In this document: positions 7,095 to 15,020 of the stretch, in pieces
Layout: each line of letters starts with the position of its first letter
Numbering within the stretch: position 1 is the first letter of the stretch
Made by a program: the position numbers and the translations under genes
NCBI GenBank assembly: GCA_034437515.1
Contig: DAOTTX010000253.1
Coordinates: forward strand, 1 to 42,463
DNA from: DAOTTX01 sp034437515
GTDB taxonomy: Bacteria > Chloroflexota > Anaerolineae > Aggregatilineales > Phototrophicaceae
Direction: 5' to 3'
DNA length: 42,463 nucleotides
Notes under the pieces: model-generated
Seen by the model: the letters and a program-made list of their open reading frames with translations, nothing else
What the model was told of the DNA's origin: nothing
The model's database searches: none

Positions 7095-9920
7095 CTACAC
7101 ATCACCAAGTTTAACCACGTTGGAAAGCTGCTGGAAGCTGGCGACTATCGTCGTCATCAGCGTGACCGCAAACAGCACCCCGGCGAACAACCCATAGACG
7201 ATGATGATCTCGTCCCAGGCTACCCGTACCAGATAGGGCGGCAACCCACCGCTGAAATCCAACAACGGGAGGAAGAGCTGCGTGGTCAGCACACCGATCA
7301 CCGTCCCACCCAGAATACCGCTGACCGCCGCGATGCCTTGCAGCAAAATCAGATACAGCGTGGACGAGATGCCACGCATCCCCATCGCCCGCATCGAGCC
7401 TAACTGTACGGCCTGGGCGCGGAAGGACACCGTATTCTGGATAATTGTCGCAACCAGCGTCAACACAATCGACGCGATGAACCCGACCGAGAGGAAGCCC
7501 AACACCCCCCGGCGGGAGGGTTGCGCTAACGCCTCTTGCAGTTCGGTTTGTGGGTCACGCCATTGCAAGATGGGGAAGCCGAGTTCGCGCACATCATCGC
7601 GCACGCGCTGTGAGTCCAAGCCATCCGTCAGCCCTAGCCACAGGTCGTGCGGCAGCGGCGTCCCGGCAAGCTCGAAGATTGGTTCGATGTTGCCGATCAT
7701 GAAGAAGTTTTCACGCGGGTCAAGCGTAGGGAAGTAATCCACCACACCGAGGATCGGCACGGATGTATCCACCCATTCGCCCAGGACGGAAACCTGTATG
7801 TCGATCTCCTGCCCGATGAGCAGATTATTTTCCGTCATCACCTGCCGGTTCACCAGCACACCGGCCCGGTTGGTCGCCAGCAGATTAAACATATCGGCGA
7901 AGGGCATATCGGCGTAATCCTCGCGTGAGCGCGTGACCGTCGCCATCGTCGCCCGGTCTACCCCGACGATGGTGCCTTCCGCACGCGAACTGCGCAGCAG
8001 CAAACGCGCCGGGTATTTGCCCACGCGGGAGACGTTCAACACACCTTCGACATCCAGCACATCATCAGCGGGCAGCACATTAAAGCCGGTAACGGTGAAC
8101 GTCTGCTGACCGTCGTCGGTTTCGTTTTGTTCGGCCTGCGTATCGACCGCCGTCACCACGACCGTATCCGCGCCGATGCGATAATTGACCGAGTCGCGCA
8201 GGCTACGGTCAATCGTGCTTGCCATTGATGCCGTCAAGCCGACCAGACTCAGCGTGAAGCACATCATCAACAACGTGCCGCGATAGCGCCCGATGGAGCG
8301 CGTCAGTTCGCGTAGTGCCATCAGCAGTGCGATATTGCGCGTGTAGCTGATGATCCCCGCGCCGATGCGCATCAGGAAAGGCCACACCCGCAGGAACAAC
8401 AACGTCATCCCCAACGCAAACAGCGTCGGCCCGACGAACGTCAGCGGGTCGGCGAAGGGGTCTTCGGCGTCGGTCGCCAAGCCACCCTCACCGCTGAGGT
8501 TGAACAGCACATACACACCGGGGATCAGCAGCAGAACATCGAGGTACATACGCTGCCACCAGGCCCGGCTGGCTCGTGCGGATTGGCGCTTGAAGCCGGT
8601 GATGGTCTGCCCGGTGGAACGCCACGCCATAAACAGGCCACTGCTCGCCGCGAGCATGGCGGTAAACGCACCGACCGCCAGCGCCTCAACCGTAAATACG
8701 ATCTCCAGCGGGTCGTCCGTGCCTTGAAATTCCAGAAACGAGGTCGTCCGTCCGACGATCTGCACCACGAACGGCGACGCCAACAGGCCGATCAACAGCG
8801 CACCACCCGCCAGCAGCAGCCACATCAACACATAGATGCTGATGAGCATCCGACGGTTCATGCCCCGGCTACGCAAAATCACGTCCTCTTGCTGCTGCCG
8901 GCTGACCAGCAAACCCGCCACCAGCGAGACGAAGTACAACATCAATCCCGCCACCGGCAAGATGATAATCACGAGTTGCTGCGTGAGCGCGTTCACGTCC
9001 TCGGTGAAGGCGTTGAGGCCGGTCGCGGTTTCGTCACTCATACGGACGCCGGGGAGCACCCGCGCCACGTCGCGCTCCCCGTTGGCGATGTCTCCCAGCA
9101 TCGCACCGATATCGGCGGTGCGCACCTCACTGCCGTCAAACACGATGTACCAACCCGCTTCCTCAATCGACGGACGCTCGGAGCCTTCCAGCGCATCCCA
9201 CAAGCTCGCTTCGGAGATCATCATCACGTCCTCAAAGAAGCTCGGCACGAAGATCCAGCGCGGGTCATCCGGGTTGATCGGTTGCCAGAAAGCCGCCACC
9301 TCTAACGTCAGTTCCGGCAAACCGGCCTGGGTCGCGCTTAACATATCACCGACCTGCAAGCCCATGTCGAACAGCATGGTTTCCGAGAGCAGCACCGGGA
9401 TCGTCCGTTCTTCAATCGGCGGCTGTGGGGTATCCGCGACCGGCAGTGTCGCCGGTTGGTCGTCTTCGACGTCTTCACCGGGGGGCCATGCCCCGGCGGT
9501 AATGCGTATCTTGTCTTCGATCCCCTGCACCGTGCCCAGGTTGTACGGGCCGACGGCGAAATTGCGGTCTTCCATATCCAGTTGGACGCGCCAGGGTGTG
9601 CTCAGTGCGAGGCTCATGCTGCTACCAATCGGCAGGCCGATGGGGTTGATAAAATCGCGCTCGATAGAAGCATCGGCGCTGTTGTAATCCGCTTCGGTGA
9701 TGTTGCCTTCCCAACTGCCGACGTAACGAAAGCGAAAAGCATACGGCGGGTCATCAAGCTGTGAACTCAGCAGATTGGTGTTCACCGCATCCACGTAAAG
9801 CACCAGACTGAGCGCGAGCGTGGTCGCGGCGGAAAGGCCGACCAACACCCAGAACACCAGTACCTGGTGCAGACGTAGGCGTTCTAACGTAAACAACAGA
9901 ATGTCAAGAATCCGAAACAT
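7095..9920 (-). CDS. ABC transporter permease, FtsX/MacB type with duplicated FtsX regions
   Basis: First gene of the operon, 941 aa. A transmembrane helix near residues 15-38 is followed by an extracytoplasmic domain of about 280 aa and a first block of membrane helices (about 330-445), then more helices around 465-535. A second large soluble domain and a final FtsX-type block of three to four helices (about 825-935) complete it. This is the layout of large FtsX-family permeases such as those involved in lipoprotein release or macrolide/peptide export (MacB). Substrate cannot be told from sequence. The preceding region of about 260 bp on its 5' side carries inverted repeats that could be regulatory. 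Confidence 0.9.
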   Translation of the reverse strand: MFRILDILLFTLERLRLHQVLVFWVLVGLSAATTLALSLVLYVDAVNTNLLSSQLDDPPYAFRFRYVGSWEGNITEADYNSADASIERDFINPIGLPIGSSMSLALSTPWRVQLDMEDRNFAVGPYNLGTVQGIEDKIRITAGAWPPGEDVEDDQPATLPVADTPQPPIEERTIPVLLSETMLFDMGLQVGDMLSATQAGLPELTLEVAAFWQPINPDDPRWIFVPSFFEDVMMISEASLWDALEGSERPSIEEAGWYIVFDGSEVRTADIGAMLGDIANGERDVARVLPGVRMSDETATGLNAFTEDVNALTQQLVIIILPVAGLMLYFVSLVAGLLVSRQQQEDVILRSRGMNRRMLISIYVLMWLLLAGGALLIGLLASPFVVQIVGRTTSFLEFQGTDDPLEIVFTVEALAVGAFTAMLAASSGLFMAWRSTGQTITGFKRQSARASRAWWQRMYLDVLLLIPGVYVLFNLSGEGGLATDAEDPFADPLTFVGPTLFALGMTLLFLRVWPFLMRIGAGIISYTRNIALLMALRELTRSIGRYRGTLLMMCFTLSLVGLTASMASTIDRSLRDSVNYRIGADTVVVTAVDTQAEQNETDDGQQTFTVTGFNVLPADDVLDVEGVLNVSRVGKYPARLLLRSSRAEGTIVGVDRATMATVTRSREDYADMPFADMFNLLATNRAGVLVNRQVMTENNLLIGQEIDIQVSVLGEWVDTSVPILGVVDYFPTLDPRENFFMIGNIEPIFELAGTPLPHDLWLGLTDGLDSQRVRDDVRELGFPILQWRDPQTELQEALAQPSRRGVLGFLSVGFIASIVLTLVATIIQNTVSFRAQAVQLGSMRAMGMRGISSTLYLILLQGIAAVSGILGGTVIGVLTTQLFLPLLDFSGGLPPYLVRVAWDEIIIVYGLFAGVLFAVTLMTTIVASFQQLSNVVKLGDV

Positions 9921-10081
9921 AACTTAATCCGTAATGTGCCTTCGTCGCAGCGAATCTTATCGCAATTTTCGCATTATTCTAGTCTGGTCAGGTTCCTATT
10001 GGGTGACGGTTAGATAACAGGTCTAAAATCTGTTACTTGCAGGCATGGTGGATGGCGGTTGTTTGCAATTGCGTACTAACG

Positions 10082-10128
10082 AACAATTATTCCACGAGAT
10101 TATGTATATTTGATGCGGAATAATTGTT
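10082..10128. repeat. perfect 12-bp AT-rich inverted repeat, 23-nt spacer
   Basis: AACAATTATTCC (10082-10093) and GGAATAATTGTT (10117-10128) are perfect complements. The element sits in the AT-rich gap between the pentapeptide gene and the permease gene. There is no T-tract on the minus strand, so it is not a standard terminator. A second smaller inverted repeat, TAACAG-N9-CTGTTA, lies at 10015-10035. Either could be an operator for the ABC operon. Confidence 0.6.
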
Positions 10129-10179
10129 TACATAGTGATTCCTTATAAATAGTACGTTTCATGCGACAAATGGTTGCAT

Positions 10180-10791
10180 TCACTCATCATGCATTAAGCC
10201 TTGTATTGCGGTGATGTCAATTTCCGCCGACCAATGCGACCCATCCGGCAAGATGGTCTGTTCGTCACATACGACCCTGCTGAAGTTCGCGCCGGTCAGG
10301 TCAGCGCCGGTCAGGTTCGTGCCGCACAACGTCGCCCCCCACAGGTTAGTGTCGTGCATCGTCGCGCCGCTGAGGTCAGCGCCGGTCAGGTCGGCATTTG
10401 CCATATGCGCATGACTGAGGTCAGCTTCAGTGAGGGTGGCCCCGGCAAGCCGGACGCCGCGCATGTTCGCATAGGTGATCGTCGCCGCGTGCAGGTCAGC
10501 GTTGGTGAGGTCGGTCCGACTGAGGTAGGAATCATTTAAATTCGCGCCGCGCAAATTGGCTCCCGCCAGCCGGGCCAGCGCCAGCCGGGCGTTCTTGAGA
10601 TTCGCGCTTTCGAGGTCGGTCGCTTCCATCGTGCCATCCTGAAAAGCGCTCTTTTCTTGCAGCAGTTCGACCGCTTCCAACGCCATCGCGTTGATCCGGC
10701 TGCCCATCTGCTTTGCTAGCGATTCTATAGAAACTTGTGTTGTCTTGAACTTCGTCCACTCCCGGATGATACGCCGGGCGATCCGTCGCAT
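10180..10791 (-). CDS. pentapeptide-repeat protein
   Basis: Protein of 203 aa. Residues 1-50 are helical and basic (MRRIARRIIREW at the start). About residues 58-172 are tandem A(D/N)LxX pentapeptides (for example ANLKNARL, GANLRGANL, TGADLTGANF) that fold into a right-handed quadrilateral beta-helix. A short C-terminal cap (DEQTILPDGSHW) is often seen at the end of such domains. No enzymatic residues are expected; roles in the family range from gyrase mimicry to scaffolding. It is the last gene of a three-gene operon, 13 bp after the SGNH hydrolase. Function unknown. Confidence 0.9.
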   Translation of the reverse strand: MRRIARRIIREWTKFKTTQVSIESLAKQMGSRINAMALEAVELLQEKSAFQDGTMEATDLESANLKNARLALARLAGANLRGANLNDSYLSRTDLTNADLHAATITYANMRGVRLAGATLTEADLSHAHMANADLTGADLSGATMHDTNLWGATLCGTNLTGADLTGANFSRVVCDEQTILPDGSHWSAEIDITAIQGLMHDE

Positions 10792-10804
10792 GAAGCGTCT
10801 CCCT

Positions 10805-11479
10805 CTAAAACTCGATGAAATCGGCGATCAACGTCGCCATTTTTTGTGCGGCTGTAGGGGTCAGGTGTAAGCCGTCGAACGTGTAGGTATAGCCGCCCTC
10901 TTTCTGTGCGGTGTCGAAGTCGTCCCAGCCGCTGCTGGTGCGCTGGCCAATCACCTGAATAAAACCGATGTCAATCGGTGAGCGTTCCGGCACTACCTCC
11001 GGCGCGAAGTGCGGCATCAGGTCAAGCGCGGGCGTATTGGTCGCACGGGCGACCTCCGCCGCTAGCCGGTTATACTGGCGCTGTGTTTCGACCACCGCCG
11101 GGTTGTACTCTGCCGGTGGCAGGCCCACCCACGTCTGGATGAAGTTCAGGTGCAGGCGTTCCAGCACATCACGATAATGCTGCCTGAACATCTCCGATGT
11201 GACCATACCAGCGGGCACGCCCTTCGCCTGCTCGTAGTAAATGCGCGTCCTGGGCTGGCTCCACGAGACGGCATCGTTGCCGCCGACCATCACGAAAACA
11301 CCGTCCGGTGCCTGGTCGATAACGGCATCGTCGAGGCGCTCAGCCAGGTTGACGACCGTGTCTCCGCCGACCCCGGCGTTGATGATCTCGTGTCCGGGGT
11401 GCCGCTCTCGAATCGCCTCGACATAACTGCCGCCGTAGCTGCCCTCGGTCAGGCTGTCACCAAAGAAGATAATTTTCAT
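10805..11479 (-). CDS. SGNH/GDSL-family esterase
   Basis: Hydrolase of 224 aa with all four SGNH blocks: FGDSLTEG (nucleophile Ser, block I), GVGGDTV (oxyanion Gly, block II), VGGNDA (Asn, block III) and DGLHLT (Asp/His, block V). There is no signal peptide, so it is probably cytoplasmic. Likely substrates are acyl or acetyl esters. Its start codon overlaps the stop of the upstream Uma2 gene (ATGA), so it is translationally coupled to it. Confidence 0.92.
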   Translation of the reverse strand: MKIIFFGDSLTEGSYGGSYVEAIRERHPGHEIINAGVGGDTVVNLAERLDDAVIDQAPDGVFVMVGGNDAVSWSQPRTRIYYEQAKGVPAGMVTSEMFRQHYRDVLERLHLNFIQTWVGLPPAEYNPAVVETQRQYNRLAAEVARATNTPALDLMPHFAPEVVPERSPIDIGFIQVIGQRTSSGWDDFDTAQKEGGYTYTFDGLHLTPTAAQKMATLIADFIEF

Positions 11480-12105
11480 CGTTGCAACATCGCCTCGACC
11501 AGCGCAATCGTCTCGCGGATGGTCGGCAGTGACTCACGCCACAGCAGATCGACCGGTAGACGTAGATTCGGCAACACCGCGCTCTGGTAGAGGTTGTCGG
11601 CGTCCGGTTGCTGTCGCTCGTAGAGACCGTCTGCGTTCAACTGGAAGAACAATGCCTCTTTATAGGTAAAATCCAGCACCCAATATTCGCGTACACCGCC
11701 GCGCTCGTACTCAGCGAACTTCTCCACTCGATCAACGCGCTGGCTACCCGGTGAAACGACCTCGATCACCAAATCCGCCGGGCCGCGTACTTCTTTCCCC
11801 TGCAACCGCTCGACGTTCGCCGGCAGCACCTGTAAATCCGGCGCACGCACACTTTTCACCGCCGGGTTGAGGTTCATCAACACCGGGTCTTGCACCACAC
11901 GCCCGCCGAGCGATACTTCGAGCAAGTACGCGATCAAAGTACGGAGAAAATAGGTCAGCGCATCATGTTTTTCATCGACTCCTGGCATTTCGATTACCTC
12001 CCCAGCGACCCACTCCACCCGCTGCCCCTGGAAACCGTCGATGTAGGCTTCGTAGGTGACATCTGTGGCGATGATTGCACCGCTGGTTTTTGTCGTGGTT
12101 TGCAT
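11476..12105 (-). CDS. Uma2-family (DUF820) PD-(D/E)XK-fold protein
   Basis: Protein of 209 aa typical of the Uma2/DUF820 family, a restriction-endonuclease fold that is expanded in Cyanobacteria and Chloroflexota. Visible motifs are VEWVAGEVIEMP near the N-terminus, VRAPDLQVL (candidate metal-binding Asp) and PADLVIEVVSPGS followed by EKFAEYERGGVREYWVLD, which contain the E-x-V and Lys elements of the nuclease core. No biochemical role is established for most members. It is the first gene of the Uma2-SGNH-pentapeptide operon, with an AAGGG ribosome-binding site 9 nt upstream. Confidence 0.9.
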   Translation of the reverse strand: MQTTTKTSGAIIATDVTYEAYIDGFQGQRVEWVAGEVIEMPGVDEKHDALTYFLRTLIAYLLEVSLGGRVVQDPVLMNLNPAVKSVRAPDLQVLPANVERLQGKEVRGPADLVIEVVSPGSQRVDRVEKFAEYERGGVREYWVLDFTYKEALFFQLNADGLYERQQPDADNLYQSAVLPNLRLPVDLLWRESLPTIRETIALVEAMLQR

Positions 12106-12126
12106 CGGTCATTGCCCTTTTCGTTT

Positions 12127-12165
12127 TGAGGCGTCTCTTCTCAGGACGCCTCACGGACGCCTCAC
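12127..12165. repeat. 9-bp hairpin plus 11-bp tandem repeat
   Basis: TGAGGCGTC (12127-12135) and GACGCCTCA (12145-12153) form a hairpin with a 9-nt loop. The unit GGACGCCTCAC is then directly repeated (12144-12154 and 12155-12165). It lies between the acyl-CoA dehydrogenase stop and the Uma2 start. On the minus strand it is followed by an A-rich, not T-rich, run, so it would not be a classical terminator for the dehydrogenase. Confidence 0.55.
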
Positions 12166-12186
12166 TATTCTAGGTTCTCGTGGGAA

Positions 12187-13413
12187 TTAGTCCCCGGCGA
12201 CGGGTTCTGGTTCGTTTTGCCAGAACTCAACATCGTAAGCGGGGGCTTCGCAGCGCAGCGACTTATCAACACGGTTGCCGAGCGCGTAGTCAGCCTGCAT
12301 CAACTGATGAATCTCGCTGGTGCCCTCGTAGATAACCGCGCCCTTGCTGTTGCGCAGATAACGCTCCACCGGATATTCGTTACTGAAGCCATACGCCCCG
12401 TGAATCTGCACCGCTTCCAGCGCGGCCTTCACGCTGTGGTCGGTCGCGTACCACTTCGCCATGCTGGTTTCGCGGGTGTTACGCACGCCTTCGTTCTTCA
12501 GGTAGCCAGCACGCATACACAGCAGATAGGCGTTGTCATACCACTGTTGCATGTGCGCCAACTTCTGCTTGATGAGCTGGTACTGGCTGATCGGCTTGCC
12601 GAACGTCTCGCGTTCCTGAACGTACTTCAGGCTTTCTTCCAGGCACGCACGGATGAGGCCGGTCGCGCCACTGGCGACGGTATAGCGTCCGTTATCCAGA
12701 CAGGACATGGCGATCTTGAAGCCGTCGCCTTCCTCGCCGAGCAGGTTTTCCGCCGGGACTTCGACGTCCTCGAACTTGACCCAACCAGTAGACCCGGCAC
12801 GCACACCGAGCTTGCCGTGAATGTCCCCGCTGGTCACACCGGGCATATCACTGGTGACGAGGAACGCACTCATACCCCGGTGCCCGGCGTCAGGGTCGGT
12901 CTTAGCGACGACCAGGAAATGATGCGCTTTGGTCGCCAAACTGATCCACATCTTCTCGCCGTTGAGGATGTAGCTGTTGCCGGATTTCTTCGCGGTGGCG
13001 TTCATCGCGGCGACGTCACTCCCCGCGCCCGGCTCCGTCAGGCAGAAGGCCGCGTATTTCTCTCCGCGTGCTTGCGGTGCGAGGAACTTTTGCTTTTGTT
13101 CTTCGGTGCCCCATTGCAGGATGGCCTGACTGTTCAAGCCATGATGCACGGACATGACCACGCGCAGCGTTGTGTCGGCGCGTTCCAGTTCTTCGCAGAC
13201 CAGGCCGAGTGTCACATAGTCGAAGCCCTGCCCACCATACCGCACCGGGATGCTAATGCCGAGGATGCCAAGCTCACCCATGCGCGGCAGGATGTTCGGG
13301 TCCATTTCCTGCTTGGCGTCCCATTCGCCGATGGTCGGGATGACCTCTTTGGCGCACCAATCCCTGACCATCTTCTGTGCTTCGCGCTGATCGTCAGTTA
13401 AAGAAAAATCCAT
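12187..13413 (-). CDS. acyl-CoA dehydrogenase
   Basis: FAD flavoprotein of 408 aa that introduces the alpha-beta double bond into acyl-CoA and passes electrons to ETF. Family motifs are CLTEPGAGSDVAAM, NGEKMWISLATKA (FAD contacts), GSTGWVKFEDVEVP and the C-terminal IYEGTSEIHQLM, which carries the likely catalytic Glu. The EtfAB pair encoded at 23.2-25.0 kb is a plausible electron acceptor. Chain-length specificity cannot be read; it could belong to the short/branched-chain or glutaryl-like subgroup. It is monocistronic and divergent from the GNAT gene. Confidence 0.95.
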   Translation of the reverse strand: MDFSLTDDQREAQKMVRDWCAKEVIPTIGEWDAKQEMDPNILPRMGELGILGISIPVRYGGQGFDYVTLGLVCEELERADTTLRVVMSVHHGLNSQAILQWGTEEQKQKFLAPQARGEKYAAFCLTEPGAGSDVAAMNATAKKSGNSYILNGEKMWISLATKAHHFLVVAKTDPDAGHRGMSAFLVTSDMPGVTSGDIHGKLGVRAGSTGWVKFEDVEVPAENLLGEEGDGFKIAMSCLDNGRYTVASGATGLIRACLEESLKYVQERETFGKPISQYQLIKQKLAHMQQWYDNAYLLCMRAGYLKNEGVRNTRETSMAKWYATDHSVKAALEAVQIHGAYGFSNEYPVERYLRNSKGAVIYEGTSEIHQLMQADYALGNRVDKSLRCEAPAYDVEFWQNEPEPVAGD

Positions 13414-13524
13414 GTAAAATTCCTTATAAATCTCGTTGGTCTTGTCGATAAAGAAATTATATCATTGGTCAGTGTGTTTGATGAGACGAGGATATCAATC
13501 ATATTAGTGACCACGTATCTACAC

Positions 13525-14019
13525 ATGACTACACCGGCACAATTCGAGCCGGCATTTATCGAAACAACGGCGACCATTGCGCACATCAATTCGCCGGATG
13601 TCGCGTTTTACCGCTTTCTGTATGACTCCGTTGGGAAAGATTGGCGCTGGCGTGACCGGTTGAACTGGCATGATGAGAAGCTCCATGCGGTGCTAGCCGC
13701 GCCGACCACATCACTATATGTGCTCTACGAGGGCGGTTTGCCCGGCGGCTACATCGAACTCGACCGACAAAACGAAGACGGAGACGGAGGCGGAGATACG
13801 GAAATCGCCTACTTTGGGCTGAGGCCGGCCTTTACCGGGCGTGGGTTAGGCAAACATCTACTGAGCTTCGGCGTGCGGCAAGCATGGGATGACGGCGCGG
13901 GGCGCGTGTGGTTGCACACCTGCAACCTTGACTCTCCTCACGCGCTGGCAAACTACAAAAAGCGTGGCTTCAGCGTCTACGATGTGGTACGGGAACCTAT
14001 GCCTGTATGGTTTTTATGA
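13525..14019 (+). CDS. GNAT-family N-acetyltransferase
   Basis: Acetyl-CoA-dependent acetyltransferase of 164 aa. Motif A is GLRPAFTGRGLGKHLL, containing the R/Q-x-x-G-x-G acetyl-CoA loop. Motif B is SPHALANYKKRGF. I chose the ATG at 13525; an in-frame GTG-type start at 13465 would add 20 residues of poor family fit. An acidic/glycine insert (EDGDGGGD) interrupts the sheet. The last 23 bp overlap the convergent gene. Substrate unknown. Confidence 0.85.
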   Translation: MTTPAQFEPAFIETTATIAHINSPDVAFYRFLYDSVGKDWRWRDRLNWHDEKLHAVLAAPTTSLYVLYEGGLPGGYIELDRQNEDGDGGGDTEIAYFGLRPAFTGRGLGKHLLSFGVRQAWDDGAGRVWLHTCNLDSPHALANYKKRGFSVYDVVREPMPVWFL

Positions 14020-14728
14020 CATTGCTCTCATAGCGCATGTTGAAGATGCTATCGGGAATTTTCAACTGTGACTCGAACGCGAATACCTCGGCCTCGAAAT
14101 AGGGTCTTTCATCCCAGGTGACGCTGATCTTTTGCGGCACGTTGAAGCCATCAACATTGACAATCCGTGGGGAAACATGGACGACGTAAGATTGCATTTC
14201 GCCGTTATTGCAGCATTCCGTGCGTGCGTAGGCGACGGTCTTGTCGTCCCGCAGGCGGATGAACGAGGTCACATCGAGTTTGGTATGGGTTGCGATGAAC
14301 TGGTGTGCGCCGACCGTCTTAATCTGGATTGGCATTTCGATCAACGGCAGCAGCAACACGGAAGCCAGCGCCCACATGCGGCTGGCGATGGCGTGCGCGT
14401 GATACGATTGTGTGACCCGCTGTGCCGATTTATTGGCATAGGCACAGTAGTACGAATCACCATTGATAGATTCAATATTGCGTTCGGCTGCACGGCGTGG
14501 AGGTCGCCCGGTGAAGTCCCAGCGCATCGCGTCAGGGAAGCGGAACAAGGCCGCAGCATTCAAGGTCAACCAGGTTTCTGTAAAATCATACCGGGTCAGC
14601 ACGCGACCGCGTAAATCAAGGCGGGCGTTTGCCAGCTTAGGCGGCGTCTTACCGTAGCGTGCCTCGATTGCACCATGCAGCAGCCTACGAGCATCAGGTT
14701 TACCTTGAGAAAGCATCAGAACCGTCAT
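13997..14728 (-). CDS. conserved-looking protein of unknown function
   Basis: I do not recognise this 243-aa protein. It has a helical N-terminal region with several Arg residues, one hydrophobic stretch near the middle (WALASVLLLPLIEMP) and a beta-rich C-terminal half. It contains a Cys-Cys pair (ARTECCNNGE) and no signal peptide. I place the start at the ATG at 14728; a GTG at 14740 is possible. It overlaps the GNAT gene tail-to-tail by 23 bp. Confidence 0.72.
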   Translation of the reverse strand: MTVLMLSQGKPDARRLLHGAIEARYGKTPPKLANARLDLRGRVLTRYDFTETWLTLNAAALFRFPDAMRWDFTGRPPRRAAERNIESINGDSYYCAYANKSAQRVTQSYHAHAIASRMWALASVLLLPLIEMPIQIKTVGAHQFIATHTKLDVTSFIRLRDDKTVAYARTECCNNGEMQSYVVHVSPRIVNVDGFNVPQKISVTWDERPYFEAEVFAFESQLKIPDSIFNMRYESNVIKTIQA

Positions 14729-14842
14729 TTTTATGTCCACACATCGAATAATTTCGAACTTACACTGGATATTGTAGTTTGTTTTTACAAATATGAAATG
14801 AATTTTTACGTTCTTTGGAGGATTGTAAGTTCACCAGGGGGA

Positions 14843-14878
14843 AATGGTCGAGGCGACCCCTGTATCGGTCGCCCCATT
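14843..14878. repeat. GC-rich hairpin of the GGCGACC/GGTCGCC type
   Basis: AATGG-(TCGA)-GGCGACC, loop CCTGTATC, GGTCGCC-CCATT: 12 paired bases with a 4-nt bulge. The same core, GGGCGACC/GGTCGCCC, occurs again at 37868-37890. This suggests a dispersed REP-like intergenic element. A smaller hairpin GTTTGG-N8-CCAAAC lies between this and the next element (about 14899-14918). Confidence 0.55.
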
Positions 14879-14941
14879 GTTTACATCTGTTAGGGTTCGT
14901 TTGGAATCATAGCCAAACAAAAAGTACATTCACAATTCGTA

Positions 14942-14988
14942 AGGGCGGCCCGGCGTGGTCGCCGTGGACAGGCACAATGGCCCGCCCT
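14942..14988 (-). repeat. nested GC-rich hairpin after the sulfur operon
   Basis: AGGGCGG (14942-14948) pairs with CCGCCCT (14982-14988), and inside it CGGCG-TGGT-CGCCG forms a second stem. It lies 33 bp downstream of the ThiF-rhodanese stop on the minus strand and could act as its transcription end, although only TT follows rather than a full U-tract. Confidence 0.45.
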
Positions 14989-15020
14989 CTGCATTCAGAC
15001 AATTCTAATTGGCTCCCGCA

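Noticed and set aside
8583..9305. 240-codon open frame antisense to the ABC permease
   Set aside because: No motif, His/Gln/Arg-rich shadow.
12217..13401. 394-codon open frame antisense to the acyl-CoA dehydrogenase
   Set aside because: It mirrors a clear enzyme gene codon for codon, has no family motif and no ribosome-binding site.
14675..14893. 72-codon plus-strand frame
   Set aside because: Overlaps the start of the unknown protein gene and hairpin DNA; no ribosome-binding site and no likeness to any family.
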